From Urbifossiella limnaea (GTDB lineage Bacteria; Planctomycetota; Planctomycetia; Gemmatales; Gemmataceae), in NCBI RefSeq assembly GCF_007747215.1, contig NZ_CP036273.1:5626322-5690321 (forward strand): a stretch of DNA of 64,000 nucleotides. The letters are read 5' to 3'. The translations under genes and the position numbers were made by a program. The notes below the pieces were generated by a model. That model ran no database searches and had not been told where the DNA came from. It saw nothing but the letters and a program-made list of their open reading frames with translations. How positions within the stretch are numbered: the stretch's first letter is position 1; each line of letters opens with the position of its first letter. Positions 63,683 to 64,000 of this stretch are shown here, piece after piece.

Positions 63683-64000
63683 TTCTTCGGTTCCAGGATG
63701 CGGAGTTGCGTCGTCAGTGAGAACGGCTGCCCGTCCAACTCGTATTCGGCCTCGACGAACCCGGCCTTCAACGATCCCGACTCCGGGACCGCGAACGTCG
63801 CCTCGCCCTTGGTCCAGATCATGCCGGCGGGCGGAGCGGACTCCCAGCGGGCCTTGCGGAAGTCCCTGGTCGGGGCGGTCGCACCCCAGAGCCGCACGCC
63901 CTTCATCTTCGTGTCCGACTCGAACCCGACGGCGAGTGTGGTGGCGGCTGGCGCGACCTCCTTCCACGTCAGAGCCGGCATCGCCTTGCCAAACACCTTG
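63679..64000 (-). CDS. PhoPQ-activated pathogenicity-related family protein, C-terminal part
   Basis: Only the last 105 residues or so are in the window; the start lies beyond the right edge. The end pattern VRLWGATAPTRDFRKARWESAPP, then VPESGSLKAGFVEAEYELDGQPFSLTTQLRILEP matches the C-terminus of PqaA-like proteins (alpha/beta-hydrolase-like, first described in Salmonella). They are common and exported in planctomycetes. The stop TGA overlaps the GTG of hpnC (GTGA), so the two genes are translationally coupled, which would be an odd pairing of functions. Signal peptide is not visible here. Confidence 0.75.
   Translation of the reverse strand, partial: KVFGKAMPALTWKEVAPAATTLAVGFESDTKMKGVRLWGATAPTRDFRKARWESAPPAGMIWTKGEATFAVPESGSLKAGFVEAEYELDGQPFSLTTQLRILEPKK

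Overview
The window is 64 kb of high-GC bacterial chromosome that reads as Planctomycetota, most likely the Gemmataceae (Gemmata and relatives). This is inferred from the content: a sulfatase, a PEP-CTERM exported protein, an N-terminal surface-protein tag of the LEQLEARCVLAG type, two Hanks-type Ser/Thr kinases, secreted PQQ/NHL propeller and DUF1573 proteins, an HTH-receiver response regulator, and a Gemmata-style MTEAEWLA protein. Genes lie on both strands in short runs. Many start without a strong Shine-Dalgarno, and several carry TAGAAT-like -10 boxes.

Layout. 0-17 kb: sulfatase, a BON-domain exported protein, a trehalose synthase-maltokinase fusion, RNase P RNA (minus strand) divergent from ribF, a metallophosphoesterase, a PQQ-propeller protein, and a sigma54 activator divergent from a secreted peptidase-like gene that has its own -24/-12 promoter; then an MFS transporter and a HTH-like gene with an SOS-like operator. 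17.7-22.2 kb: one exported M23-peptidase-like gene broken by two insertion sequences (IS630 and IS66 families). 22-29 kb: PEP-CTERM protein, VOC protein bracketed by palindromes, tRNA-Arg(UCG), cystathionine beta-synthase and gamma-lyase operon, two exported proteins and a ParE/antitoxin pair. 29-41 kb: glgX, a receiver protein, a membrane protein, pyrC, a broken DUF4058 gene, a D-aminoacylase-like amidohydrolase, dapA, a Rad52-like annealing protein and a phosphohexomutase. 41-50 kb: Ser/Thr kinase, mnmG, HTH-REC regulator plus histidine kinase, ComF-type and DUF1573 proteins. 50-64 kb: pyruvate carboxylase, NHL protein, HAD phosphatase, rsmH, a second Ser/Thr kinase, an EEP-fold hydrolase, a flavin-fold protein, DUF1015, a squalene/phytoene synthase and the end of a PhoPQ-activated-type gene.

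Metabolic logic. TreS-Mak and GlgX concern alpha-glucan/trehalose; CBS and CGL form reverse transsulfuration; pyrC, dapA, ribF and pyc are core metabolism; hpnC points to hopanoid or carotenoid precursors.

The most unusual signal is a set of long, near-perfect palindromes that do not respect gene boundaries. One class is built from tandem 7-8-mers and occurs in the P12 arm of RNase P RNA, in frame in pyc, in frame in a kinase domain, and just before a histidine kinase gene. A second class with a GGCGAGCGGC edge occurs four times, twice in frame (histidine kinase, hpnC). A third class brackets the VOC gene. Together they look like non-autonomous, hairpin-forming elements that have been accepted inside essential RNA and protein genes. 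Two further regulatory signals stand out: a shared 20-nt operator, resembling cyanobacterial LexA boxes, before two genes 22 kb apart, and a complete sigma54 promoter with tandem dyads next to a sigma54 activator.
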